Source: Rotaria macrura (lineage: Eukaryota > Rotifera > Eurotatoria > Philodinida > Philodinidae). Taken from it: a DNA stretch of 64,000 bases. The position numbers and the translations under genes are program-made. The notes below the pieces were generated by a model that saw only the letters and a list, made by a program, of their open reading frames with translations, had not been told where the DNA came from and searched no databases. The stretch covers positions 96,568 to 160,567 of the forward strand of contig OENT01000213.1 of the NCBI GenBank assembly GCA_900239685.1, given 5' to 3'. Shown one piece after another: positions 13,762 through 27,245 of this stretch (the stretch's first letter is position 1; each line of letters begins with the position of its first letter).

Positions 13762-14980
13762 TTAAAGATCTTCTGGGATCGGTTTTGTTTTTGGTGGCAA
13801 TAAAATTGAATGTGTTCCGTCTCGGTTTTTTAAATCGATTCTATCAATTTGGTGATGAGTATTTGTTTCGACGTTAAGATTCTTTGTCAAGCACGTCGGT
13901 AAAACAAGTGAATAGATTTCAACACGAAACTGCTGAGACATTAAACAATACATGATAAATGTTATAAACGATGAACCGATTGAGGTTATATCCCATACGT
14001 CACCCAAATGTGAGTAAAGAGAAAAGAAATTTTTATCGATGCCACTTGCAATAAAAAAAAGACCTTGTGGAAACTCAACAAACGCAGTAAATAATGTTAT
14101 AAGCACGAGCATTCGTGTAGTTCGTAATTCACGTTTCGAATTTGATGTTGACGATGCTGATGCACATAGAAAACCATTCTGAAGACGTTGCCGTACGTGA
14201 CGTGCATGATGAATGCTCAATATTAATAATATACTGAATACAATCAAGATGAAAACAGGTAAAATTTTAAAACATATCGCTAATATAACGAAAGAAACTT
14301 TTTCCAATCGTTCACCAGTTGCTGTACTAACCCAATAAACTGTTTCAGTAGAATTTTCATTGTATAAATGAGGGAGATAAATATACGCTGGCTGGCACAC
14401 AACACTCCATAGTAAATAGTTCGGTATCATTAATAAACACACGACAAGTGCAACCGTCCAAGTAAGAATCGTAACAAGACTTGAATTTACAATCGTTTGT
14501 TTAGGTTTCGATATAATTGTATAGCGAATCTTAACATATATTTGTATATATATATATATATATATATGAATATATAATTATATTTATATAGAAGATCCTC
14601 TTTAAACAGATTATACTTACAATAGCTAGAAGGCATGTTAGCCATAATGCAATAGAATGTGCCGTTAAACCAATGTTAGAATGGAATATAGCGAATCGTG
14701 GCCAAAATTGAGATTGACCAACAAACGGATTTGGTTGATGAAGAATGTAAAAATATAACGAATAGATATTGTATGATATTAATACAACTGTATCGAACAA
14801 TGCAACATGTTGAAGAATTAAATTGGTCGGTGTACGAAAATTCTTTTTATGGAGCACAACAATGGTTACGATACTTGTTAGTATACCGAATATAGTTAAG
14901 GGAAATACTATTCTACCGTGAATTTGAGCGTAGTTCTCGCTGAATCTTACAAGAATGCTGTCGGATAAGTTTGAAAACAT
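13762..14980 (-). CDS. Peptide G-protein coupled receptor, myosuppressin/FMRFamide/sex-peptide-receptor type
   Basis: Two exons, complement of 14980-14621 and 14529-13762, joined in phase 0 across a 91-bp intron that contains an (AT)n tract. The product is 375 residues with seven membrane segments. The N-terminus is short, with an N-glycosylation site (NLS at residues 4-6). TM2 carries the conserved Asp (VALFD). TM3 ends in IRYTII at the splice, standing in for DRY. TM5 has its Pro (FKILPVF). TM6 has VEFPQGLFF, and TM7 reads SSFITFIMYCLMSQQFR in place of NPxxY; both are characteristic of the invertebrate DMSR/sex-peptide-receptor class. A cytoplasmic Ser/Thr-rich tail follows. It should couple a neuropeptide signal to G proteins at the plasma membrane; the ligand cannot be read from sequence. 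The gene is complete, starting at ATG 14980. Confidence 0.9.
14544..14566. repeat. (AT)n microsatellite in GPCR intron
   Basis: A run of alternating TA lies inside the 91-bp intron at 14530-14620. It makes up much of the intron between donor and acceptor and is likely to vary in length between alleles. Confidence 0.85.
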
Positions 14981-17602
14981 TGCTTTTGTTTCACTTATGC
15001 CTATTGATCATCTGCAAAAGAGAAGATATGAATAATGGAAACCTTCGACTAGTTTATTATTTTTTGTCTAACAATTAACATCATCGATACGTGCTTCGAA
15101 TTCTTTTTTCTTCCTCGTTTATGAAAAGAACAGGAAATAGAAAGTTTTTCATTTGTTATAGGATACTATCAGACAGCTCTTTTCTGTTTCTATTCTCAAC
15201 CAATTAGTTATTCTATACATACATTATTTTGCTGGATGAAACTCATTGCTTTGTTTTTTTTTGTTAGCTAAATTAATGCGTATTTGTCTAAATTTATTCA
15301 CTAATGAGCTACCTAAATCTAAATGTGTGTATGATCAGTGGAACATCTAGATATGAAATTCATTACTGACTTCTATTTTATCGGTTAATATGTTCGACGT
15401 TTTGCATTACAATAATGAAAAAATAACAAATTATTGATAAAGAAAAGAATGTAATATACATCTACATGACAGAAACATGAGACGATAATTGATTTACGCA
15501 TTCTTACCAATCTGATAAATTATGAAAGACGAGTTTTCACTCTTATAGTATGCTTATTGTTTTCTCAATTAAATAGACAAGATTTTTATTACCCTCGGAA
15601 CGTATTCGAATCATTCGGGCGCCATTCTCGTTCGTAATTTACAATTTACCTTTCTCTCCAATGAATCAATAGATCTATCGAAAAACAGAGGAAAACGCCT
15701 CGATTTGAATGTCGACATAGAGTATTCGTATTGTTTGCACACTCATCATTCGCAAGCCGAAAATTGCACAAAACAAAATATACAGAGAAAATGTACTTCG
15801 ATATTTTCATAAGCAAGTTTAGTTCGTCATAGATTAGTTTATTGAGAACTTACAGTGTAATCTAATCAACAACTGTTTAACCGAATTCGATGGAAAAAAA
15901 GTTCGATCATAGATGAAGACCTACGTGCCAGTTCTGCTTTGCTTACATCAATTTCTCACAGCAATACATTTTCTATTTCTTGGTGTGACATGAATAATAA
16001 TGAAATGGAATCAATCGCTTTCGATGACCTAAAAATTTTCTACATGTGATTCTGAATAAGCAATTTCGATGAAAAGCGTTTTTACCTACCTATCTTCGAC
16101 ATCTCCAATAGAACCTTCAATTAATTTGAAAATAGATGACACTACACTGATTAGATCAATGTAATAAAAGAAAGAGATTTGGTTCAGATGTAGTCACTGG
16201 TTAATATAAAATAAATAATATGCTCAGCAGAGAAGCGAAAATGCAAACTGACATCAATGTAGTCTTGCCGAGTCCTGATACTATCTTAATCGTGTCAAAC
16301 TTTGTTTCTTTTTTTTCTGTGTCAAGTATTGCAGAGTTTCATATTGTAATAGAAATTCTATCAAACTTAATGGAAAAAAAATTAGTTCTTCCTCACTATA
16401 ACTATTTCTGCCATGAAATTCTATTTCCAGTTTGTTCTTCAGAGAAAAGTATAAACGTGTGACATTTTACTATCTGTGCTAGTTTATAGTGAAAATATTC
16501 TGGGGAGGTTCTCGAATCGTATTTTCTCGTTTGTTCAATGCAGAAAAGTAGAAAAATTCAAAACTCATACTGCATGTCTTCAACAACGCTTCGGTAAATT
16601 CTCCCCACTGTTCTGGTTGACTTAACTTGCAAGAAAAGAAAAGATACTCGGTTACATTCAATGGTTTAAAGACTTGGGCGAAGATAAATCTTATAAAAAC
16701 TCTTGTCTATCGAATGCAAAATCAAAGTACGTAGAAATCCACATGGGTAGACATGTGTTTTGATTTTGACGGTTATCTAGATCAAAACATTCAAATGCGA
16801 CGACAATGTCATCCAGAAAGAAAACACGACTTGCTTTGCCCTGAAACTAATAAAACACAGCAGGAAGAGAGTGAAAATAAAATAAGTTAATTATTGTGCT
16901 TTCTCCTAATTAACATTCAACATGAAAGTTTAATCGCACTAAATAACGAACTTCCCCAAAATTGCTTATGTCTCTATATGTAGAAAGGAATTTAGGATGT
17001 TCATACTGGCAAAATTGATGAGCTAATGATTAGATTGCTTGAGCGAAGAAGATTATAAATGCATTTTTCCAGTAGACGACTATTTTCGCGCCGGATTTAT
17101 CTGCACTCCTATTAAATATTCAATGAAAATCATTGAAATAAAGTCTACGCTGGCTATTTTCTCTTAACTTAATACATTATAGATGACAAGATAAACCGGT
17201 GTTAGTCTCTACTTTTTTTCTCTTCTTTTTTATCCCGAGAAAAGAAAATTATATATTCTTTTCTGTCATTTATTACTTAGCATGAATCTTATTCGTGATT
17301 ATTAATATTAATCTTCAAGAAATTTTTGACAAAGAATCAAAACTAATAATTTATCATAATTTTATGTTCTCTCGAAAAGAATCAACTTGAATTATACACT
17401 CTTCGGCAGATTGGGTTGAAATCAGACGATCTTTTCTTATATTCAGACCAACGTGTTATTTCATAGGAGAAATATTTTTCTGTCATTGATACGCCTTTCA
17501 TTGTTAAGATCTTGGCAAACTTGCAATTGAGTCGAAAAGTAAATGCACATGGTGTTAGTTATTTTATTAACAAAATAGAAAAAAAAGAATTATTAATTCA
17601 TA
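14981..17602. other. Intergenic between GPCR and TBC1D19
   Basis: AT-rich DNA without a recognisable exon chain on either strand. It separates the 5' end of the GPCR gene from the 3' end of TBC1D19; both genes run on the minus strand. No RNA gene or mobile element was seen. Confidence 0.45.
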
Positions 17603-20600
17603 TCAATGTCCAAGTATAAATTGAAGTAGTGGTACCACTTTGATGGATGATATGTCGGAAAATATAGCCTAAATTATATGCACACACACGTATATGTGTG
17701 TTATAAATCATTGAATTTCTTACTTCAACTGCTGATTCGCTTGTTACTGTTAAAACATTTGCTTTGCGTAAGACAAATATTGCAACAGCAAGAACTGGAT
17801 TAGCAGAAGAGAAAAAAAACACGAGTTTTTAAAAATCAAAAGAAAAGATGAAATTCATTCGATTACTAGATAGGATCTCCAAAGAATCGTAGGCAAGAAT
17901 TCGGTCCCAAAGTGCTAATAATTGATTCGAAGCTAAATAGCCCGAGAACGCTCTCATCATCCATTTGAATGCAATGCGCAATCTAAGAAGAAATCGTTTG
18001 CGTTTGTTCGATTCATCAATAAATAAAAACTCTTTTTTACGGTTGAACTTGAATATCCTGCATATGAAACCATAGTTCAGGTGAAACTTGTCGTAGTAGA
18101 CATTCAAATAGAACACATAAACCAACAATAGCCTAGAAACATAAAATTTCCCTCCGAAACATACTTCACATATGCGTTTCTTTTTCTCACATTTGGCGAA
18201 GCTGAAATATGATGTAAATTGAAAAAATATTTTATATAAAATTGTCGAAAGATAAAATATAAATGAATTGGATCTTCAAAAACGAAACACATTGGTGCAA
18301 CTTCGAAAATAAAATAATATTTTATTGTAATGAAAAGCAAAATAGAATCATTTGTTTTACCAAGCATAGAGAAACCATAGAACGGAATTATTCCGCTAGG
18401 TGGATATATAACTGAACATTCTTCAGCGCCGATTTTCTTCTTTATAAATGAACGTGCAGGCTCACAACCACTTGCACTGTTTGCGAAACACGATTGAATA
18501 TATGTATCGCGAGAAAATAGTAAAAGAACCTGCTTTTAATAATTAATACAAAGACAGCGCAGCACAACAGTCTTGTTTTGCTTCCTTACTTGGTACAAAT
18601 AGTCTTCAAAGACAAACAATTGATCATCATTGACTGCTGTTAATTTCACATCCTATAGAGAGGAAAAAGATGTGTTCTGCTTTATTTTTACAAACTCATG
18701 ACATGCTCGAAGTCATTCGACTATTGTTGATACTCTTGAACTCTTAACTGAATAATGAAAGTGCATGAGAGAACGCGCGAAATGAAGAGAAACATGAAGC
18801 ATTGTTGAATCATCTTGTCAATTTACGATTTAAGTCTTCATTGCCAAGATTACATGTCTATGTAACATGGTACGCGACATTTCGCTAGCCTAGAGAGAAG
18901 CATAAGTAGCTCTTCTTCATCTCAAAGGCTTAACATATCCTGTTTTGCGATGAGTTGACCTTTTTTTCATTAAAATCTTCTCGGATTCACTTGACATGCG
19001 ATGCTTGTACGAATCAAAGTCAAGATAAAATAGTGACACTTATTACGGATCAAGAAGCAAATTCATTATCACAATATGATACTTGAATCAAGACGAGAAA
19101 TCTCTTGCTTACGGGCATACCACGTTGAAAACACCAGTTCTCGTCCGATCATTGAAGTTAAGCAACGTCGGGCTCGGTTAGTACTTCGATGGATGGCCCC
19201 CTGGGAATACCGTGTGTCGTAAGCTCTTTAACAATGAGCATTTTCTTTTTTAGAATCCTCTATGAGAAAATTTCGACATGCAAAATTGTCTCAAATCTGC
19301 TACTTTTCCGAAGACGTTGAATAATTGTTCTAAACAAACTTGTCTTATCTAGTGATATGCGTAAGCATAGCGCAAAGTCGGTCTTTCGATCTAGGTAACA
19401 ATACACGAAAGAACTATTCGGAACATAGTCCACGTCTGACAGAACTTGTATACGAGATATAACATTATTATTCCTTGACGTCTCAATATACGGGTGTTCC
19501 TAATATAATTTACTTAGTTTCTAGACATGAATCAACTTCTTAGTCGATGTCATCGATTTTTGACAGCTCTAAATGTAGAAAAAGAAACGCTGAGGGAAAT
19601 ATGTTTCTAGCACATTAAATCTAATTATCGGCTTTTCTTTATATTTAACTGACATGTTTCGTTTCGATACGAGCAGTGGACTTGAGTTTAGTCGTCAACA
19701 AAACGATTTGAATAATTGTCTGTAGTATATTGAATGAGACATGGAACCTGCAAATCTTTTTCACTGATGAACCGGAATCCATTTCTCATTTGAGATAGTG
19801 CCTCTAGATCAACCTGAATAAAGCGATGCAACATAATAAGTAACTCGCGTCAAATTTCTTTTATGAGTAATATAGTCAGTTATTACCGGTCTCTATTGAG
19901 TTTCCACTTTAAGCTATGTAATATAGAAGATTTCGTGAAGTTCATTCGGAAAGATCTAGAGGGAAAAAGGTCATCGAAGACAACACAATTTATGAAGGAC
20001 AAAATAACAAGGAGAAATGACGTATTTCTGTTTTAAAAATGTAGAATACAAATGTCTTAGTAGAATATATCTTTAGCAGATGCGAGTATTCGATGTCAAA
20101 TAAAATAGTGCTCCTTGCGATTTATTGAAATATTTGACCTAGGGCAAATAGAAAACTCAAGGTATTCAAGGAGATAAATATTTAATTCGAATGATTGAAT
20201 AAAAGGAATTTCATGACATGGAATTTTTGACAATGACTGACAACAATTTAATAGAAAAAAGAAGGAAGTATGTTTGAAAAAATCGAAAACAACAGTAAGT
20301 TCATGTGCTGGGAAATGAATTCGTTGGTGAAATTATAAATTAGACTGAGAAAATGATAATTTAAAGTTTTTCAGATCGGTTGATTTGCTTTGTCGACGGT
20401 CTTTATGTTTGATGTGTTTTGAATGCTGAATGACTAAAACAGAACAGTCATCTGCACTTCTTTTCTAACAAACAAAAAGTCGAACAGTTTCTAAGACAGA
20501 GCTCGGTCTCATTCGATTAAAAGTGATAAAAACGGGATCAGACCATCATTCTACCACGCCTTCTTCAATCATTATTAGAGAATCCTCTCGAGAGCCATAC

Positions 20601-23600
20601 TAATTACTGATAGATCTAGACAGAGAAATGAAAAGATTTGATGTTTATGACAGCGGAAATGATCCAGAACATACGTGAACATTTGAAAGACACAAAATTG
20701 AAAATTTACAGTTAGATATTCTTATACTATAGTTTTAATATTCTTCGACATCAATTTCTACGAATGTATAACGATCATTTACGGTACGATTAACAAGAAT
20801 AACTGAAATATAGTCATAGTATCTGAACATTGTTGTCTATGAATTATGTTCAAATCAACTATCTGACAAAGACAAAAGGAAACAGTGATATCCGCTACTG
20901 AATTATCGCACTGGTAGTTTTTATAATAGATTAATATTCAAATAAAGTTTGGGGCATAGATCTGTCTGGCTATATATAACTGGATTATTCCTCATGTTTG
21001 AAGTCATAGAATCTATTTGGTGAAGCTGAGAAAAATGGAAAATTTCATACTGCACAATAATCTAGAGCCCACTTTTCAAAGTGAATAAACTAACGTCATA
21101 TGATAATACACATATCTATGTTTGTTTAAGCAATCCATTTCTATGCCGTTATATCGATGTTGACGTTTTCTTTTTAGGAAATCTACTCACTTAGAATAGA
21201 AAAGCAAACTAGTACTCGTGTTGATTTTCAAGTAATGCCTATTTTTTCGAATTCTGATTCAATGGCCGAGTCTCTCTTGAGATACAATAAGAAATATTTT
21301 TGTTTGAAATCACGAAAAACTCAGTAGATTGAACTGCAATTGTAAAATTCCTCTTTTCTGATATCTATTTAACATTTTCGTGAATATCTTACACAGACGT
21401 TGTTGACAGATAGTCGATTTCAACGCGATTACATTCGAGTTCAAGTGAATCACTCATGGCAAACGTCGAAAGTGTATTCATTGATTCTATTTCTACACTA
21501 ATGACAAACATTCTCAGCTTTGAAGTTAAAACGACAGGACGTCTGTTGAAACATGAAATGCAAATATTTAAGAAATTATATTTGCCTTTAGTAGTTAGAT
21601 TAATTATCGCCTACGCGTTAGTTGCCTGAGTGATCCAAAATGATTAGTTGTTTATGAAGGCACGTTCTTCATTTCCTTTTGATTAATTCAATCAATGAAT
21701 AAAAGAATACGAACGAACAAAAACGAGTGCATGGTTAATTCTAAAAGTAACAACTCCCATACATTTTCATCACAAATTCGAAATAGAACAAAGACAAAAG
21801 GAAAACAAGTTCAATTTCCTCTATGCATTATTTCATATCAGGACATGGAAAGAAGAAATTGATGCAACACGAATGAAGTTGGCATACCTTAAAATAGAGA
21901 CTATCAACCAAGAGATCATAATCGATAACATTCTGTTTCAGATAATTGAAATAGGTAACATGCTAAAATGTCAAACATAGGAAAGTGAAAAGAAAAACCA
22001 CGTTCAACTATTTTTTAAAATAGAAACGAGACTCAGATATCATACCCAATTTGAAAGTTCAACGTCTAACATGCTAGACCATAGTTTTCCTCGAAGACTT
22101 GTTGGACAACCACGTCGAGCATATTCTCTAACAGCAAGTAAATTCGATTTTTTTTCGAGAACTAAAAGCAAACCTTATTTTAGTAATCGTTTTTCGAGAT
22201 TTAATTTAATTTCAGTTCTATTCTCCGTACTTTGTAATGCTAATTTGATATTTTCTTCTTCTTTAGCTTCATTAAATGTTTCATCGGAACAGTACTGAAT
22301 TATGTTTGGGCGAAGATCCGCATATAGATTTTTCTATTCAATAATGTTCACTTTAAGTGTCGAACATAAATTGATTCTTAAAATAGAACATACGATTTCT
22401 ATAAACGTTTTCGTTACTAATGGGATTTTAATTAAGCCGCAACTGTAAAAAAATAACCGAAATAAAATATAATAGACGAATAAGAGATCAATCTAACTTC
22501 CATATTGGTTCGTCGATTTTTAAGTTTGGATTGACTAATACACAAATAACATCGAGAAAGTCTTTAGCTGAATAAACAGGACGAAAACGATTTAAATCTT
22601 TTAACGGAAACAAACAACGAACATTGTCATTGCACTAAGATAAATAGCTAAAGACAAACCTCCGCAAACATGGCCCAGTTCATTCCAATGTCTTCGTACT
22701 GCTCGCATTTCATTTTCGTTTCTCTATTGATATTCATCAAAAAACAAAAGAGAACTAGAAACTTATTTTTTTATCGAAAATGAATTTCAAGAAACTTGTC
22801 GTGCTAATGGTAAATTCACTTCAGTACACATCGTATTCAAACTTTTTACTATGCGTTTTTCCCATGCTGACTAAAACATAACCGGTGAAACAACGAAGTA
22901 ATTAATTTCATCAAAGAAAAAGGAGAACAGACTTGACCCTTCTTCAAATAATCGATTTCATATTTATGTCCATTGACCGCAGATAATTGATTCGATTTAA
23001 ATAAATTTTGATAATATTCGTATTGATCTTTTGTTTCGTTTTTTTTGTGGAAAGAATAAGAAAAGAAAACGAATTAACCCAAATAAAAATCACAAAACTA
23101 AGAATAGACTTGAGACAAACCTGATTGTTGAATTGTTTTAACTAACGATTGAAAATCCTCAACGAGTTTGCCAGTTGAAATTAATAATTTCTAGCATAAG
23201 ACAAATAATTAACAAAACACAAGATGACAAATCTGTATTTGTAACCATACCACACTTTGATTTAAAAATGACTGTTTTAATTTTTCATCGAATTTTTCAT
23301 TCATTTTATTTCTAATCTTAAAGAGAAAATATTTCGCAGAAATTAGTTCAACGTCGATGTTCACATATTGAAAAATGACTTCTCTCCTATCGTTGTAATA
23401 ATCATCGACATTAAAGTTGATGAAAAACTTTCTCTTCCAAATATTTATCACTTATGTATGAATGCGAGAGAAACAAAGAAAGAGCAACTATCGACTACGA
23501 TCAAGTTTGAGGATATCGATTGAGCTATCTATCTTTTGACAATATGGAAGATTGTTCATTCAGCTAGGTCACTTATTGAAACTCACGCGGTTCACATTTC

Positions 23601-23611
23601 TTCGTGTCCAT
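17603..23611 (-). CDS. TBC1D19: TBC1 domain family member 19 (Rab GTPase-activating-like protein)
   Basis: I rebuilt 19 exons, complement of 23611-23587, 23378-23365, 23316-23251, 23190-23121, 23027-22933, 22870-22796, 22723-22700, 22634-22498, 22442-22394, 22333-22231, 22161-22046, 21962-21888, 18652-18590, 18529-18361, 18300-18191, 18132-18041, 17982-17867, 17794-17724 and 17668-17603. All phases agree and give about 511 residues, close to the vertebrate protein. The TBC domain covers about residues 225-470 and includes REYARRGCPTSLRGKLW, IIPFYGFSM and WMMRAFSGYLASNQLLALWD. The N-terminal region has WEKRIVKSLNTMCTEVNLPL and FRPVYSAKDF, both TBC1D19-specific. No classical IxxDxxR arginine finger is visible, so GAP activity is uncertain, as for the family. 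The first two exons (a 25-nt ATG exon and a 14-nt exon) are inferred; the next in-frame ATG is at 23304. One intron (18653-21887, 3235 bp) is far longer than the rest and holds a 5S rRNA gene. Confidence 0.92.
19107..19225 (+). rRNA. 5S ribosomal RNA
   Basis: A 119-nt match to eukaryotic 5S rRNA. It begins gcttacgggcataccacg and ends gtgtgtcgtaagct, and these ends pair as helix I. The internal pol III promoter is present: the A box around aagttaagcaacg, and the C box near the tggatggccccctgggaata segment. It lies on the plus strand inside the long intron of TBC1D19, which runs on the minus strand. Only three T residues follow the 3' end directly; longer T runs (tttt, tttttt) come about 15-25 nt later and may be the terminator. 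No second copy was seen in the window, so it is a dispersed rather than tandem 5S gene here. Confidence 0.96.
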
Positions 23612-25039
23612 CACAACGAAAATTAATGAGTGCGAAATAAACTTTCTATGGAGTTGAAAGTTTTTGGCTTGTAGACAAGTCTTTTAGACGAACATCTCTC
23701 ATTGTTAATTAAATGTTCAAATAGAATGTTCATCGCGATATGACCGATATTTCAGATCGATGCATGGCAAGCAACCATGTCATGGTAACCATTAGGGCTC
23801 CTAAGCAGATGAGGACATCTGTCGGTAAATGGCCTTTATCTGTAGAGTCTCATCGTTCTTTCATTGATTTAAGATGTAAGAATGGCTGATTGACCGAACT
23901 CGTATTCAAGAACAATGTGTTCTATTACGAAGATACTCAAGTTAGATACTTAATTAGTGAAGATATTCTTAATTCATCATCAAGAATACTATCTTTTACC
24001 ATTTAAAGCAAAAGAATCGGATTCTACGATTCGAATTAATTTGTAAGTTGAATCAAATATCAGATAATATATAGATAGCCATCAGATGATGTCCCATCAA
24101 ATTCAAACGATTCAAATAGATTCCATTTACTATTTCACCCGATTGGAATCCATGCAAAATATCATTGCTTTTCCTAGCATTGATTATGATGGGCAAGAAT
24201 TTTGATTCTCAACATCAAATCACGTTGAGAGCGAACTAATTCAGAAAATTTTCTATACAAAATTGACGTTATCAACGAAGAATTCATTCAAAAACATGTT
24301 CGATAAATGTTTCTCTAGCATGAATCCGACCAAGATTAATTTTTGAACAAAATTCGCTTTCGTCGATTTGAATTTCAAGTGCTCGTTGTAAGATCTCTAT
24401 CCCATTTGTAATTTATTTCGTAAGTCTATATCTCTCCATGCATGAAACCACGTTATGCAATGTATACAGTGTTAATAAACGTTGAGAAATTCCTTATGGA
24501 AAAGCTGTAAAAGATGAGGAAACCGAAAGGAACCTAGACGACAAAATACTAGAATGAAATTAGAATTTTCAACATGCTTAAAAGAAAAGCGAGGAATCCA
24601 TTAATTCTGGCTAAGAATGATGGAAAAGAAGAAGCCGCTGAATTCATGTCTGCAGTCCTATAGATGAAAAGAAAAAATTCTTCCGATTACAATTTGACGA
24701 CGATACACTTCATGGCACTCGCTTGTATTGAAGAATATTTGCTGAACTAGAACAACCAATTCTATCAGTTTGATAGGCAATAATAAAGATCATGTAGGAG
24801 AACTGAATCCAATTTAATGCAGCAGGAAAAACAAGACTTGAATTGCATTTTTTCATTAGATATTGAAATAAAAATTTTCAGAAGAAATCCTTTGATTTCT
24901 TTTCATAATCAATAGTCTATTTTCTTTCTTTGGTTTTAATACTATTGAAATGAATCACTTTATTGACTTGCGATTGGTTGGTTGATAAAAAAAGCTGACG
25001 TGTACACAGTGTACGTGTGTTTTTTTCTTTCTTTTCTAG
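23612..25039. other. Divergent intergenic region between TBC1D19 and the secreted-protein gene
   Basis: No exon chain is visible. The two flanking genes point away from each other, so their promoters should lie here. An imperfect palindrome (acgtgtacac-a-gtgtacgt) at about 24998-25016 sits some 25 bp before the downstream ATG, which itself follows a T-rich tract ending in tctag, a possible 5'UTR splice acceptor. Confidence 0.45.
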
Positions 25040-27245
25040 ATGGCTATAAAATCGTTTTTTACCATATTTTTTATCGGAACAGGTTTGTTTTGAAGCTCTT
25101 TTGTCTCTTTCTCGTACAAACCAATATCTAGATAAATATTTTCAATAAAATTAGTTCATGGTCAACAACTTCGATGTGCATTTGATCGCCCCTTATTGGG
25201 TGAATATTATTCATATGAGAATGGTCTTGAAACGCATACATCACTGAAGAAAAACGGTGACATTGATAGACTGTTTTATCGTCGACAATCTGGACTTGGT
25301 GCTAATGCTAATATAATAACGATTCTTGAAAGTCATGCACTTGGAGAATGTGTTCATCTTAATTGGAGGGCGAGTCCATTTCATCATATTTCAAAGTATC
25401 ATTACGAACTGATTTACCGAGATAAGTAAGTGAAACGGTCATGAGATTCAGTTAATAGGCATTGACGAATTCTAGAAAAAAATCTTGTTATCGATGTTTT
25501 GAAATTTATAATCGAACACATAATATTCTTCAAATACGAAAAAGTGAATGTGACGAAGTAACATCCATATCAGAAAATCAAATGAATATCCAAGATCTTT
25601 GTTTAACTATTAATGAAGAAGCTGAATTCGATACTCTATTTCGTTCGTATTCTTTCATTTTAAATTTTCTTTTTCTTTATTTGCTTGTTTTCCTTTTTTT
25701 CTTATAACAGTAAAAACATATGCAGCGGAAGAATGTCGCGCAACAATCTACGGAACATATCATTTTACATACGAATTTCGTGAAGGTGGTATTGGCATAT
25801 GTGATAATCCAATATCGCGGTTAGTTTCTTGTCCTGATCCTGGAACGCCGTTCGAAGTTGTCAACGAACGTTTTTCGATGACGTATGGTTATTGTCGTGA
25901 TCTTGTCTCATCGATTGATGCTCAACCACTTTATCAATGTCTGGGCTATTGGATAAATGAAAAAGGTGATATATTTACTGCTATTGCTAATGAACGTGTT
26001 GGATCAGAACGTTGGTATGATAAGTTTCGTTGTATGTTAACGCGTAAAGATCAACCACAGTGGTTTGCTAAGTCTTTGTTCGCTGAATGCTCTCGACTCT
26101 ATTCGCCAACGGATGGACCAGAAAAAGTCATTATAAAAGCAGTTATTCCAGAAGTTCCAACACCAACGTGTTTTTTTCCCGATAATTTCACTGGCGAATG
26201 GACAAATACCGCTAATGTTAATGCAAGAACAATAATTAATTCGACACATATTCATGAAATAGCCAAAGTTAACAATCGAGGCTGGCTAAGAGAAACCTAT
26301 TATGTTTGTCAACAAACGTCCCGCAGTCAATATTTAGTTAAAGCTGTTACCACAGGAGAATGCTTTCCCTATTACATTTGTTTTGATTTTAAATCGCGTC
26401 ATCATAATATACTACGATATAGAAAATCGAAATCGTTTATGTCAAACGTTTACGCTGATTTATCGAAACGTGATCCGCTTTTTGAAGTTTGTTCATGGGT
26501 TAGTTTTGGCAACGATGCTAATTGGAAATATCAAGTACTTGTTTTGGATCCACCGGCATCGGTTGAATGTCCATTTACAGGCATGTGGACATTTAAACAA
26601 GTTGGACAACCGAACTCATTGATGCGGACACGTATTCGTGGCGGGATTACACCACGACCTCGTGATCACGGTTGGTATATATCATGCGATCCGAAATATT
26701 CCGTTTCTCAATGGACCATTTGTAAAGATGAAACGAAATCCATGCTTGTTGATAGAGATTACTGCCGACAATTAGATCAATTCGGAACACCGATTGGAGT
26801 TTATGAGCAGCCCGATTATATTTATCAATGTGCAGGCTATTGGAGAGAAGATTCGCGCTCGTATTTAATAACGTACGATCGTGATGATCCATATATTAAT
26901 TTCAAGTGTTGGGTTTACGAACGCATCGATTTGTTCAAAATATATCTTTCAAGATCCGCTGGATCATTTTGTGGTTTTAATCAAACGTCTCAAAGTTATA
27001 CGGCAGAAGATGGAGCCGATTTAAAAGTTGAACTTGAAGAAGCTGAACGTATTCGTGAGTAATGTGCGTCTATTAATTACACTTTTGGATTTGACATTCT
27101 TCTAGATGATGATTGTCCACTTCGATATGATGATGGTCGAAATCCTTGGCAGATAGTCGACGAATTTGTATATTATTATGCATCTGGATCAATAGTATTT
27201 CCTTCGTATTATCTCACGATTTTAGTAATTCTCACGGTTCTTTAA
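25040..27245 (+). CDS. Secreted cysteine-rich protein of DUF7042-7045 type, likely GPI-anchored
   Basis: Five exons: 25040-25082, 25155-25425, 25476-25642, 25711-27054 and 27106-27245. Phases agree and give 654 residues. Residues 1-17 form a signal peptide (MAIKSFFTIFFIG). A hydrophobic C-terminal tail (FPSYYLTILVILTVL) directly before the stop suggests a GPI signal or membrane tail. The body resembles invertebrate extracellular proteins carrying the DUF7042-DUF7045 domains, with C-F-x-P-x(4)-G-x-W and RxHNILxxRK motifs. It is built of two tandem modules, about 16-313 and 314-600. Matching landmarks are CYRCFEIYNRTHNIL against ICFDFKSRHHNIL, ECRATIYGTYHF against ECPFTGMWTF, and YQCLGYW against YQCAGYW. 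The function is unknown. It ends only 168 bp before the COPA start on the same strand. The start is the only ATG giving a signal peptide. Confidence 0.85.

Noticed and set aside
13674..13877. Plus-strand ORF overlapping the GPCR 3' end
   Set aside because: It is the reverse strand of well-supported GPCR coding sequence and is not conserved in its own right.
22071..22298. Plus-strand 75-codon ORF
   Set aside because: It is antisense to TBC1D19 exons 22161-22046 and 22333-22231, whose frames match the family.
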